This document shows, piece by piece, positions 5,908 to 12,720 of a DNA stretch of 14,342 nucleotides. The notes below the pieces were generated by a model, which made no database searches, was not told where the DNA came from, and saw only the letters and a list, made by a program, of their open reading frames with translations. Each line of letters starts with the position of its first letter. Position 1 is the first letter of the stretch. Made by a program: the position numbers and the translations under genes. The DNA is from an uncultured Pseudomonas sp. (GTDB lineage Bacteria > Pseudomonadota > Gammaproteobacteria > Pseudomonadales > Pseudomonadaceae): assembly GCA_943914515.1 (NCBI GenBank), contig CALUCI010000146.1, positions 1-14,342 of the forward strand, written 5' to 3'.

Positions 5908-6401
5908 GCACCCATATCGTCCCCCTCGCAAAAGTGATGCTGCTCCAGCGCGTCCTGGAAAACGGCGGCACCGCAACCTGCCCGGTGCTTCGTCCGGAAT
6001 TGATCACTGACGCCACCGTCCAGGTCACTATCAAGGCCGACACAGCTCAGCTTGAGGTCACCGCCGGCACCGCCAGCGGGAAGCTGACGCTTCACCGCGG
6101 TGACATGGCCAAGTACCAGCACCTTCGCGATTTCATTCAAGAACTCGCCGACAGCCAGGCAGCAGAGGTCGCCAAGGCGCTGGCACTGATGGAGGCCCAT
6201 GACGCCGTCAGCGCCATCGTCGACCAACAGCACTTGGTGTACGTCACACCGACAACCTCAGAAACCCACCCACTGGGCGCGGTAGTGACTGACGGCCTGG
6301 GCATCTGCGCGAGTGCTCGTGGCACCTGCAAAGACGACCTCGCCGAACGCATCCGCCAGCAGCTCAGGCCACCCGCAGAGGGGCGTGGGGAGTGCGCATG
6401 A
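5904..6401 (+). CDS. Hypothetical phage protein (165 aa)
   Basis: Not recognised. The start ATG overlaps the preceding stop by 4 nt and has GGGGTG about 4 bases upstream. The N-terminal third looks beta-rich with alternating Thr/Val (about 35-65: VQVTIKADTAQLEVTAG); residues 66-105 are helical (YQHLRDFIQELADSQAAEVA); the C-terminus is polar with a short helix (DDLAERIRQQL). It is predicted cytoplasmic, with no signal peptide or transmembrane helix. The stop overlaps the next start as ATGA, making a three-gene coupled block with its neighbours. No function can be assigned. Confidence 0.65.
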   Translation: MSTHIVPLAKVMLLQRVLENGGTATCPVLRPELITDATVQVTIKADTAQLEVTAGTASGKLTLHRGDMAKYQHLRDFIQELADSQAAEVAKALALMEAHDAVSAIVDQQHLVYVTPTTSETHPLGAVVTDGLGICASARGTCKDDLAERIRQQLRPPAEGRGECA

Positions 6402-6637
6402 CAAACACGCTCGACCAACTCCGTGCGCAATGGACCACCCCCTGCCCTTCGATGACCGCAGTGCGAGAGCACTACTTCTCGCATATCCGCACGGATCGCC
6501 GGTTCCGTGAGCTGATCAGGGACGGGGAAATCACGCTGAAACTGACCAAGCTGCACAACTCGGCGCGGGCGAAACATGTTGTCTACCTGACGGACCTCGC
6601 CAGCTACCTGGACGCACAGCAAACGCAAACGGCATAG
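6398..6637 (+). CDS. PrtN-like small regulatory protein, paralogue of the gene at 11222
   Basis: A 79-aa protein with GGGGAG five bases before its ATG. It aligns by eye with the PrtN-family protein encoded at 11222-11503. Both carry a YF-x-H motif (here HYFSHIRTDRRFRELI), then GEI-x-L, a Ser-containing loop, and a C-terminal V-x-L-x-DLA-x-YLDAQ. PrtN is the activator of pyocin genes in Pseudomonas aeruginosa, and family members are small DNA-binding regulators common in phages. Here the first residues (RAQWTTPCPSM) differ from PrtN, so the target probably differs. It ends the first coupled block of the operon. The role could be activation of phage genes or a directionality-factor-like activity; neither is shown. 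Confidence 0.65.
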   Translation: MTNTLDQLRAQWTTPCPSMTAVREHYFSHIRTDRRFRELIRDGEITLKLTKLHNSARAKHVVYLTDLASYLDAQQTQTA

Positions 6638-6725
6638 CAACAGGCGGCCCCGGCCAACAGGGGCACAACGTCCGCCACCGACTCTCACCCACCACGGCAG
6701 CGGCACTTCATTTGGAGCACAGCAC

Positions 6726-7229
6726 ATGCAAGCGCAGCACTACACCTTGGCCCTCGCGGTCGCCTGGATCGCAACCCTGACGTTCCTCCCCATGCTGTTT
6801 GCGTTGGCGCGCAAACGGGCCTTCGACCTTGGCCACGCGACGGGACTGGAGATGAGGGACGCCGTGAACTGGCGGCGCCTCCAGGCACTCGACAATACGT
6901 TGAGCGAAAGGGCAGTCAGTCGAGAGCAGGAACAGCGGCAGTTCATGCAGACGAAGGCCGCCCTTCAGGGGCGGATCAACGAACTCGAAGAGCGTGTCAT
7001 GTCGTATACCGGGCTGGCTGTCACGGCGAACGATCTCACCCTGGTGAACAACGCCGCCGAAACGCTGGAACTCGCGCATCGGACGTTCAACGCCATCAAG
7101 GGCACGGAAGCTTGGCGGGCACGGTCGGCCGACGAGGCATCGGGGTTGCGGAGGCTGGCCGAGCTGATGCGCGTCGAGATCCGCCAGAAGAATGCAGCCA
7201 GTGCCGCCAAGCCGGAGGTGGCAGCATGA
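6726..7229 (+). CDS. Membrane-anchored coiled-coil protein of unknown function
   Basis: A 167-aa protein with GGAG eight bases before the ATG. Residues 6-28 form one hydrophobic helix (LALAVAWIATLTFLPMLFAL) followed by ARKR, suggesting an inner-membrane anchor with the rest in the cytoplasm. Residues about 45-95 are rich in charged residues and Gln with heptad-like spacing (SREQEQRQFMQTKAALQGRI), and a second helical region spans about 110-158. I do not recognise a family. It starts the second coupled block; its stop overlaps the methyltransferase start as ATGA. It could be an inner-membrane phage exclusion or scaffold protein, but that is speculation. Confidence 0.65.
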   Translation: MQAQHYTLALAVAWIATLTFLPMLFALARKRAFDLGHATGLEMRDAVNWRRLQALDNTLSERAVSREQEQRQFMQTKAALQGRINELEERVMSYTGLAVTANDLTLVNNAAETLELAHRTFNAIKGTEAWRARSADEASGLRRLAELMRVEIRQKNAASAAKPEVAA

Positions 7230-8902
7230 CTCTTCGCAAGCACGTCCTTAAACACTTCCACATGTGCTGTGGCCTTGGCGGCGGCGCCAAGGGCTTCAAC
7301 CGAGCCAAGCCAGTGGTGGGCAACCTGCAGGCGGAATGGCAATGCCTGGGTGGCGTCGACGTCGATCCGGCCGGGCTCGCTGACTTCGAGCGATTGAGCG
7401 GCATCAAGGGCACCCTGCTCGACTTGTTCACCCGCGATCAGTACACCCGGTTCCACGGCATGGAGCCGCCACCAGGTTGGAGCGAGGCCACCCCTGAAGA
7501 TATTCGGCAGGCAGCACGCAACCAGCGACCCGACGCAGTATTCATCAGTTCGCCGTGCAAGGGCGCAAGCGGGCTGCTATCCGAAAAAATGAGCCTCACG
7601 CCCAAGTACCAGGCGCTCAACGAACTGACGCTACGCTGCATCTGGCTGTTCGGCGAAGCCTGGGCAGACGATCCGGTGCCCCTGTTGGTATTCGAAAACG
7701 TGCCACGGCTCGCATCGCGCGGCCGGCATCTGCTGGACCAGATCAACAGTCTTCTTTCCAGCTTCGGTTATGCCGTGGCAGAGACAACACACGACTGCGG
7801 CGTGATCGGTGGCCTGGCACAGAGCCGCAAGCGCTTCTTGTTCGTCGCCCGCCACGTCGAGAAGGTGCCGCCGTTCCTTTACGAACCAGAACAGAAAACC
7901 CTGCGCGCCGTGGGCGACATACTCGGCCGCATGCCACTGGCCGGCGATGTAGCAGCAGCCGGCCCAATGCATCGGGTTCCTGCCCTGCAGTGGAAGACGT
8001 GGGTGCGACTGGCACTGGTCGAGGCTGGGAAGGATTGGCGCAGCCTCAACGACCTGCAGATCGAGGACGGTTACCTACGAGATCTGATCATTGTTCCTGA
8101 GTATCACCATGGCGTGCTGGGGGTGAACAACTGGGACGATTCCTGTGGAGTAGTGGCAGGCGCAAGCCGCCCAATGAACGGCGCGTTCTCTGTTGCCGAT
8201 CCAAGGGCCAGGGCCGGCGCGTTGCAATACCAGCAATACGGTGTCCGCCGCTGGAAAGATACCAGCGGGGCCATCATTGGAGTGAAGAGCCCAGGCCAAG
8301 GCACCTTCAGTGTGGCCGATCCGCGCAGGCAAGGCGGTTTCGGTAAGTACCTGGTAACTCCATTCGACCGGTCAGCCGGCACCGTCATCGCCGGCAGCAC
8401 CACAGGCCAGGGTGCATTCGCAGTGCAGGATCCTCGGCCCGGCCTCAAGCGACTCAAAGGCGACGCATGGGTCGCGGGCGGACACTATGGCGTGGTGCCA
8501 TGGAACGCCCCGGCCGGCGCCGTATCAGCGAGTGCGATGCACGACAACGGGCGCTGGAGCACCGCCGACCCTCGCATGCCAGCAATCAACGACCGGCTGA
8601 CCTGCGTTATCCAGTCTCTTGACGGAACTTGGCACCGCCCCTTCACCACCCTTGAACTAGCGGCGATTCAAAGCCTGGTTGAGCCCGAAGAGCAGCTGGA
8701 ACTGGACGGCCTCAGCGACCAAGCATGGCGGGAGCGCATCGGCAACGCCGTACCGCCGTACGCTGCCGAAGCGATTGGACATGTGATGGGAACCACCCTG
8801 CTGCTGGTCGCCCAGGGCGAAACCTTCGTACTCAGCTCAATGCCGATCTGGGTGCGGCCGGTGGCTGTAGGTCTGAGCGTGGCACAGCGGGAGGCAGCAT
8901 GA
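7226..8902 (+). CDS. Orphan phage C5-cytosine DNA methyltransferase with internal repeats
   Basis: A 558-aa enzyme that should transfer methyl from AdoMet to cytosine C5. Motifs in order: I CCGLGGGAKGF (14-24), IV SSPCKGASGLL with catalytic Cys111 (108-118), VI FENVPR (156-161), VIII GLAQSRKRFLF (196-206), IX RPFTTLELAAIQ (471-482), X GNAVPPYAAEA (506-516). The region between VIII and IX, which is the target-recognition domain in this family, is long (about 210-470) and contains four related units of about 40 residues ending in DPR. The true start at 7226 overlaps the upstream stop as ATGA, with GGAGG just before it. No endonuclease gene is adjacent, so it is an orphan. Protection from host restriction or epigenetic control are the likely roles. 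The target sequence cannot be read from the protein. Confidence 0.88.
   Translation: MTLRKHVLKHFHMCCGLGGGAKGFNRAKPVVGNLQAEWQCLGGVDVDPAGLADFERLSGIKGTLLDLFTRDQYTRFHGMEPPPGWSEATPEDIRQAARNQRPDAVFISSPCKGASGLLSEKMSLTPKYQALNELTLRCIWLFGEAWADDPVPLLVFENVPRLASRGRHLLDQINSLLSSFGYAVAETTHDCGVIGGLAQSRKRFLFVARHVEKVPPFLYEPEQKTLRAVGDILGRMPLAGDVAAAGPMHRVPALQWKTWVRLALVEAGKDWRSLNDLQIEDGYLRDLIIVPEYHHGVLGVNNWDDSCGVVAGASRPMNGAFSVADPRARAGALQYQQYGVRRWKDTSGAIIGVKSPGQGTFSVADPRRQGGFGKYLVTPFDRSAGTVIAGSTTGQGAFAVQDPRPGLKRLKGDAWVAGGHYGVVPWNAPAGAVSASAMHDNGRWSTADPRMPAINDRLTCVIQSLDGTWHRPFTTLELAAIQSLVEPEEQLELDGLSDQAWRERIGNAVPPYAAEAIGHVMGTTLLLVAQGETFVLSSMPIWVRPVAVGLSVAQREAA
8099..8578 (+). repeat. Four degenerate coding repeats in the methyltransferase
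   Basis: The translated region (residues 292-451) shows four units with the pattern G-V-x2-W-x3-S/A-G-x-V, then G-x-G-x-F/W-S-V/T-x-DPR. Unit ends are FSVADPR (321-327), FSVADPR (361-367), FAVQDPR (398-404) and WSTADPR (444-450). The third unit lacks the Trp. They are protein-level repeats with diverged DNA, so they are old. Confidence 0.8.
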
Positions 8903-9588
8903 GCATTCTCGAGATCCACGGTGGAAACGACCGCCGTTCAATGATCAAGCGCTTCGAGCGTAAATCCAAGCAGGCAGCAGTCAGCGAGTTGGTGGACCTG
9001 ATCCACTGCGCCTGGCGTCAGAACGAGTTACTTGAAATCGAGCGCGATCAACTCAAGGCCACCACCGCAGCGACGGCCGTGCACGACCTAGACAAAGCGG
9101 AGGGCGAGCAGCCCGACCTCAACTTCCATCTCCTCCAGATTGCCGAGCGCTCCTGTTCTCTGTTGGAGGATTGGGTGCAACTCGCCGGCGTGCGCGACGA
9201 AACCCTCACAGACCAAATCAAGGAGACCAGGGCGCTGCTCGAAACGCAACGCCCCACCTGGAGTGTCGGCGTCCGAGACCTTCTGACTGAGCGGCGACGT
9301 CAAGTCCAGGAAGAGGGCCACACCCTTGAGCGTGACGACCAATACACCGAGGGGCAGCTCGCCGAGGCGGCAAGCTCCTACGCGTTCTGGGCAGAGCACT
9401 GCGAGCACTACCCCGAAAACCTTGACGCCCTTCGCATCGAACCACCAGCTACATGGCCATGGGCGCCAGAGCATTGGAAGCCGACCAGTCAGCGCCTGAT
9501 GCTCATCAAGGCCGGCGCCTTGATACTGGCCGAGCTGGATCGCCTTAATAGACAACAGGCCCATGTTGCCCGGGAGCCTCAGAAGTGA
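8899..9588 (+). CDS. Conserved phage protein with WPW..WKP..KAGALILAE domain
   Basis: A 229-aa protein coupled to the methyltransferase by ATGA. The N-terminal 1-120 is helical and charged, probably coiled coil, with little else to recognise. The C-terminal block (about 126-218) matches a domain I know from many phage proteins of unknown function: RDLLTERRRQVQEEGHTLE, DDQYTEGQLAEAASSYAFWA, WPW near 186-188, WKPTSQRL and LIKAGALILAELDRL (202-216). These proteins usually sit in early accessory operons, as here. The domain carries no evident nuclease or polymerase residues. It is predicted cytoplasmic. The domain assignment is reasonably sure; the function is unknown. Confidence 0.7.
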   Translation: MSILEIHGGNDRRSMIKRFERKSKQAAVSELVDLIHCAWRQNELLEIERDQLKATTAATAVHDLDKAEGEQPDLNFHLLQIAERSCSLLEDWVQLAGVRDETLTDQIKETRALLETQRPTWSVGVRDLLTERRRQVQEEGHTLERDDQYTEGQLAEAASSYAFWAEHCEHYPENLDALRIEPPATWPWAPEHWKPTSQRLMLIKAGALILAELDRLNRQQAHVAREPQK

Positions 9589-9764
9589 CTGCCCTTCGCC
9601 GCAAGACAACGATTCGCGGATTCCCGATGCGCCCACTCGATCTCAACGTTATGTGCGAGATCTGCAACAAATCTCGGGCACATGGTAACCACAAGAAATG
9701 CAGCGCCGAGCGTAAGGCAAGGGCCGACGCGTTGCGGGCACAGGTGAAAGACAATGAACAATAA
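9585..9764 (+). CDS. 59-aa CCHC zinc-binding mini-protein
   Basis: A short gene with a GTG start. GTGA overlaps the preceding stop, and GGGAG lies eight bases upstream. The protein reads MTALRRKTTIRGF, then a putative zinc site C24-x2-C27-x8-H36-x2-C39 in CEICNKSRAHGNHKKC, then a charged helical tail (AERKARADALRAQVK). The basic N-terminus and zinc knuckle suggest nucleic-acid binding. Similar tiny proteins occur in Pseudomonas phages, but I know no assigned function. The stop overlaps the next start by 11 nt. The tight overlaps on both sides and the intact zinc motif argue that it is real. Confidence 0.65.
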   Translation: MTALRRKTTIRGFPMRPLDLNVMCEICNKSRAHGNHKKCSAERKARADALRAQVKDNEQ

Positions 9765-10275
9765 AGCCGATCCGCACCAAGCAGGCCACCAATGGATAAA
9801 AGTTGGTGAGGAGCTGTTTACCTGCACCGTCTGCGGACTTCAAAAGGACCACGTCCCAGGTTGGAGAGACATGGCAACGGCTCCGCGAGACGGCACCATG
9901 CTGCGCTTGCTAGTCAACTTCACCGATCATTCAACTAGCGACCACGGGCATAACCTGCAAGCACCGACCATTGGCTACAACCTCTATGACGACTGTGCCG
10001 AGGATCGGTGGACGTTCGCTGGCGAGAACTGGGACGGTTCAGGCTTCACCGATGGCCAAGGCGAGCCAGTTGGCTGGCTTCCCATGCTGGACGTACCCAA
10101 GGCGCAGACCCAGCCCGCTACCAAGGAGATGGAGCAGCGGCGCAAAAACTTCGTGCGCGTCTTGAGGTATGCCGAGAAGATCAACACCGAAGCGGTCAAA
10201 CTGCACGCCTTGATGCTGGGCGAGCTGGACTGCCTTGACCAGTTGGAGTCACGCGAGGTGCGCCGTGAGAGCTGA
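9754..10275 (+). CDS. DUF551-like phage protein
   Basis: A 173-aa protein; AGGTG lies seven bases before its ATG, inside the preceding gene. Residues 10-30 contain CTVCGL, a single CxxC pair that may hold half of a metal site. Residues about 37-112 match the DUF551 pattern: GWRDMATAPRDGTMLRLLV, then PTIGYN, DRWTFAGENWDGSGFTDG and GWLPM. The C-terminal 120-173 is a charged helical tail. DUF551 proteins are widespread in phage early operons and have no established role. It overlaps both neighbours by 11 nt, so translation is probably coupled through the block. Confidence 0.75.
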   Translation: MNNKADPHQAGHQWIKVGEELFTCTVCGLQKDHVPGWRDMATAPRDGTMLRLLVNFTDHSTSDHGHNLQAPTIGYNLYDDCAEDRWTFAGENWDGSGFTDGQGEPVGWLPMLDVPKAQTQPATKEMEQRRKNFVRVLRYAEKINTEAVKLHALMLGELDCLDQLESREVRRES

Positions 10276-11020
10276 GCGCCCAATCTTGTTCAGCGGCAGC
10301 ATGGTGCGGGCCATTCTGGAAGGCCAAAAGACCGTAACCAGACGGCCAGTCAAAGGCGTGCAGATCCCCCGCCTGGAGTATCCAGGACAATCTGAGCCTT
10401 GGGTCGCTGTTGGCCAGAAGCACCCACGGTATGGATTCCTCGTTTACGGCAAAAGCGAGGAGGAATGCGCCGCCAATGTGGGAGTGTTTGGCGCCTGCCC
10501 TTACGGCCAGCGGGGCGCCCGCCTGTGGGTGCGCGAGACCTGGCAGGATGTACACCCGGCGCAGGTTGCCGAGGGGCGCTATTCGCAACCGGGCCGTGCT
10601 GGAATCCCTGGGCCACCCGGCGTGACCTATCAGACGATCTACCGTGCCGACGGCCCTTACCCGGTGGTCTATCACAGTCATGCGCACCCGTATCGCAGCC
10701 TGCAGCCCGACCCCGAGCACTTGGATACGCCAGCCGAATGCGGCTTCACCGGCTGGACGCCAAGCATCCACATGCCTCGCTGGGCCTGTCGTATCCTGCT
10801 GGAGATCACAGCAGTGCGCGTCGAGCGGCTGCAGGACATCACCGAACAGCAAGCGCGCGCCGAAGGCGTGATGAGCGCCGAGCGCGACATTGACCCGGAC
10901 GGCAACGACTACTCCCCTTTAGAGCTGTTCGGAGGGCTCTGGGTCAAGCTCAACGGCATGGATTCATGGAGCGCCAACCCGTGGGTATGGGTCGTCGAAT
11001 TCAAGAGGATCCATCCATGA
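10265..11020 (+). CDS. ASCH/PUA-like phage protein
   Basis: A 251-aa protein with a GTG start and GAGG six bases upstream. The N-terminal RPILFSGSMVRAILEGQKTV and TRRPVK (about 5-30), GARLWVRETW (84-93), YRADG (126-130) and WTPSIHMPRWACRILLEITA (164-183) followed by VRVERLQDITEQQARAEGV match a phage family related to ASCH/PUA-like domains, which bind RNA or modified nucleotides. It ends WVWVVEFKRI, the usual final strand. Such proteins are common in phage early operons and are sometimes labelled morphogenetic without evidence. An interaction with modified bases is worth considering next to a DNA methyltransferase, but is only inference. Confidence 0.7.
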   Translation: MRAERPILFSGSMVRAILEGQKTVTRRPVKGVQIPRLEYPGQSEPWVAVGQKHPRYGFLVYGKSEEECAANVGVFGACPYGQRGARLWVRETWQDVHPAQVAEGRYSQPGRAGIPGPPGVTYQTIYRADGPYPVVYHSHAHPYRSLQPDPEHLDTPAECGFTGWTPSIHMPRWACRILLEITAVRVERLQDITEQQARAEGVMSAERDIDPDGNDYSPLELFGGLWVKLNGMDSWSANPWVWVVEFKRIHP

Positions 11021-11211
11021 CCATCCGTACCGCCCTCTACTGCGGCCTGACCTGCGCCGCACTGGCATTCATCGGTGGCGCGATCACCGGGCTGAACATT
11101 GCAGCCAACGAGCAACAACTCAGGCCGCCCGCCGGTCAGCAGTTCGACAAAGGGCCAGTGCTTGTGCGCATGCCAGGCTCAACCACCGATACAGTCCGAT
11201 TCATCTTCTGA
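11017..11211 (+). CDS. Small membrane or secreted protein (64 aa)
   Basis: It starts MTIRTALYCGLTCAALAFIG and has one hydrophobic helix at about 6-28 after a single Arg, followed by a polar periplasm-type tail with two Pro-rich turns. It could be an N-terminal anchor or an uncleaved signal; no lipobox is evident. The start overlaps the preceding stop as ATGA, with AGAGG eight bases upstream. The family is not recognised. Small inner-membrane proteins late in PL operons sometimes act in exclusion, but nothing here shows it. Confidence 0.6.
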   Translation: MTIRTALYCGLTCAALAFIGGAITGLNIAANEQQLRPPAGQQFDKGPVLVRMPGSTTDTVRFIF

Positions 11212-11221
11212 GGGTCACCAC

Positions 11222-11503
11222 ATGAATACCGCTTTCCTGCTGATGGCCCAGTACAACGGACAAGCCATAATCCCACTTGAGCGCGTCTGCGCCGACTACT
11301 TCGTCCACCTGACGCCCGACAAGCTCAAAGGCAAGGTGGCGCGGGGCGAGATAAATCTGCCGCTGGTTCGCATGGAGGCAAGCCAGAAGGCGGCCCGGGG
11401 CGTACACCTGAACGACCTGGCCACCTACTTGGACGCGCAACACGCCCAGGCCAAGGCGGAACACGAAAAGCTCATGGGACGCGGTCTTCGCCGCGTTTCT
11501 TGA
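11222..11503 (+). CDS. Pyocin activator PrtN family protein
   Basis: A 93-aa protein starting MNTAFLLMAQYNGQAIIPLE; GAGGGT lies six bases before the ATG. It has the full PrtN-family layout: FLLMAQYNGQAIIPLERVCA (5-24), DYFVHLTPDKLKGKVARGEI, RMEASQKAARGVHLNDLA and TYLDAQ. PrtN of Pseudomonas aeruginosa activates pyocin promoters. This copy is the last gene of the rightward operon and overlaps the convergent integrase gene by 32 nt at the 3' ends. That position is also where phages often encode an excisionase, so a directionality-factor role is a reasonable alternative. Confidence 0.85.
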   Translation: MNTAFLLMAQYNGQAIIPLERVCADYFVHLTPDKLKGKVARGEINLPLVRMEASQKAARGVHLNDLATYLDAQHAQAKAEHEKLMGRGLRRVS

Positions 11504-12620
11504 GGCGTCTCAGGGCCGCCGTCGTGGGGCCCGTTACAACCTCTTCCAACATGGCCCACCCTTCCCACGGGTCGCCATTCCCCCGCAGATGCGTATAACG
11601 CCGCATCGAGTTCCAGTCCCGGTGGCCGGATACAGACGCCACCTTCGGGATATCCCACCCCTTTTCGAATAGCCGGCTGACGCCCTCGTGGCGAAAGTCG
11701 TGGAAATGCAGGTCGCCAATTTCAAGGAAGTGACACGCCCTGGTGAACGACGCCGATATCGACTTGGCGTCGAACGGGAACACCTCGTCCAACCCTTCAA
11801 TACGCGGCATCGACTGCAGGATGCGCCAGGCATCGTCTGGCACATGGCACCAGACGTCGTTCCCCTGAGTTGCGCCCGGATTTTTCATGTCCGTAATCAG
11901 GACGGTCTGATCCGCATGATTCATCATGCTCCAGCGGATCCGAGTGATTTCCTCCTGGCGCCTGGTCGAAAGCAATGCGAACGCCACCACCCGCGTCATG
12001 TCGATCTCTTGCTTACGTTGGTCGCGTACACGCTGGTAGTGCCGCAAGATGGTTTCAACTTCATCTTGCGTTGGCCGGCGCCGCCGCTCCTTGCTCTTGG
12101 ACACAGCCCCCATCTTGCGCAGAACCTTGCGGGCATCGGGCATCGCCATTGGGTCGACCTGAAAGCCCCATGCCGGCCGGGCTACAGATAGAACAGCACC
12201 GAGGTGGGCCAGGTCATTACCGACGGTCTGAGGCTGGATGCCATTCCTCTCGATCCGGTCCATGCCGTACTCAATCAGCTTCTGGCTGGTGATTTCGGTA
12301 TCCGCCAGATCGCCCAGCCAGGTTTCCTTGATTGCAAGAAGCGTTGCCTTCTTGGTCTTACCCAGCGGTCGCAGTTTTGAGTACTGCTCCAGGTAACGGT
12401 CGATCATCTGGCTGATCGTCCCGCTCTTGCGGCTTGCCTTCTCCAGTCCGCCGGGCTCGTGCAGGTCTGCTTCCCGCTTGCGCAACCACGCCTGAGCCGT
12501 CGCCTTGCGGTCGAAGGTTTGGCTTTCCTGATAGACTTTCTCACCATTCTTCATGATGCGGATCTGGGCGGTAAACGCCGCAGACCCATCCTTGCGCTGA
12601 CGCTGCGTGATTGTTCCCAT
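11472..12620 (-). CDS. int: Tyrosine-recombinase integrase, dusA-targeting
   Basis: A 382-aa site-specific recombinase starting MGTITQRQRKDGS. Residues 1-60 form the arm-binding N-terminal domain, about 65-165 the core-binding helical domain, and about 180-350 the catalytic domain. Catalytic residues visible: Arg221 in STRRQEEI, His307 and Arg310 in HDFRHEG, His333 in SGHRDW, and the nucleophile Tyr342 in RRYTHL. It lies next to dusA and reads away from it, as known for dusA-specific integrases. The ATG at 12620 has no good Shine-Dalgarno; upstream readings to 12695 would cross the TTGCTA sites and give residues unlike an integrase. A TTGCTA site lies four bases before the start, so Int or another factor bound there could repress it. 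Confidence 0.93.
   Translation of the reverse strand: MGTITQRQRKDGSAAFTAQIRIMKNGEKVYQESQTFDRKATAQAWLRKREADLHEPGGLEKASRKSGTISQMIDRYLEQYSKLRPLGKTKKATLLAIKETWLGDLADTEITSQKLIEYGMDRIERNGIQPQTVGNDLAHLGAVLSVARPAWGFQVDPMAMPDARKVLRKMGAVSKSKERRRRPTQDEVETILRHYQRVRDQRKQEIDMTRVVAFALLSTRRQEEITRIRWSMMNHADQTVLITDMKNPGATQGNDVWCHVPDDAWRILQSMPRIEGLDEVFPFDAKSISASFTRACHFLEIGDLHFHDFRHEGVSRLFEKGWDIPKVASVSGHRDWNSMRRYTHLRGNGDPWEGWAMLEEVVTGPTTAALRRLKKRGEDRVP
11478..11501 (+). terminator. Possible terminator at the end of the rightward operon
   Basis: ACGCGG (11479-11484) pairs with CCGCGT (11491-11496) around a TCTTCG loop, followed by TTTCTT. It lies inside the final codons of the PrtN-family gene and the 3' end of the integrase gene. 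The T-run is short, so strength is doubtful. Confidence 0.4.
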
Positions 12621-12624
12621 GGAT

Positions 12625-12695
12625 TTGCTACACGGCTGCTTTCGGTTGCTACATCTTAGCAACTGAACGCAGGAAACAAGCAAAAACGGTAGCAA
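12625..12695. promoter_or_regulatory. Phased TTGCTA/TAGCAA sites between int and dusA
   Basis: TTGCTA occurs at 12625-12630 and 12646-12651, and its inverse TAGCAA at 12657-12662 and 12690-12695. The central two form the perfect palindrome GTTGCTA-CATCT-TAGCAAC (12645-12663). Steps between sites are 21, 11 and 33 bp, near whole turns of the helix. They are candidates for integrase arm-type or excisionase sites, or an operator for int. Confidence 0.5.
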
Positions 12696-12720
12696 ACGGC
12701 ATCAAATGAGAGACCAGAAA

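Noticed and set aside
5691..6233. 180-codon minus-strand frame opposite the first rightward genes
   Set aside because: It would start inside an accessory gene and end in the operator cluster; the coupled plus-strand genes explain the region better.
6637..6726. Possible terminator or promoter in the 88-bp gap between the PrtN-like and coiled-coil genes
   Set aside because: Only a 5-bp GCCCC/GGGGC pairing is present, with no T-run and no convincing promoter boxes, so the operon probably continues through.
7226..8902. Restriction-modification system
   Set aside because: No neighbouring gene shows endonuclease motifs; the methyltransferase is better described as an orphan phage enzyme.
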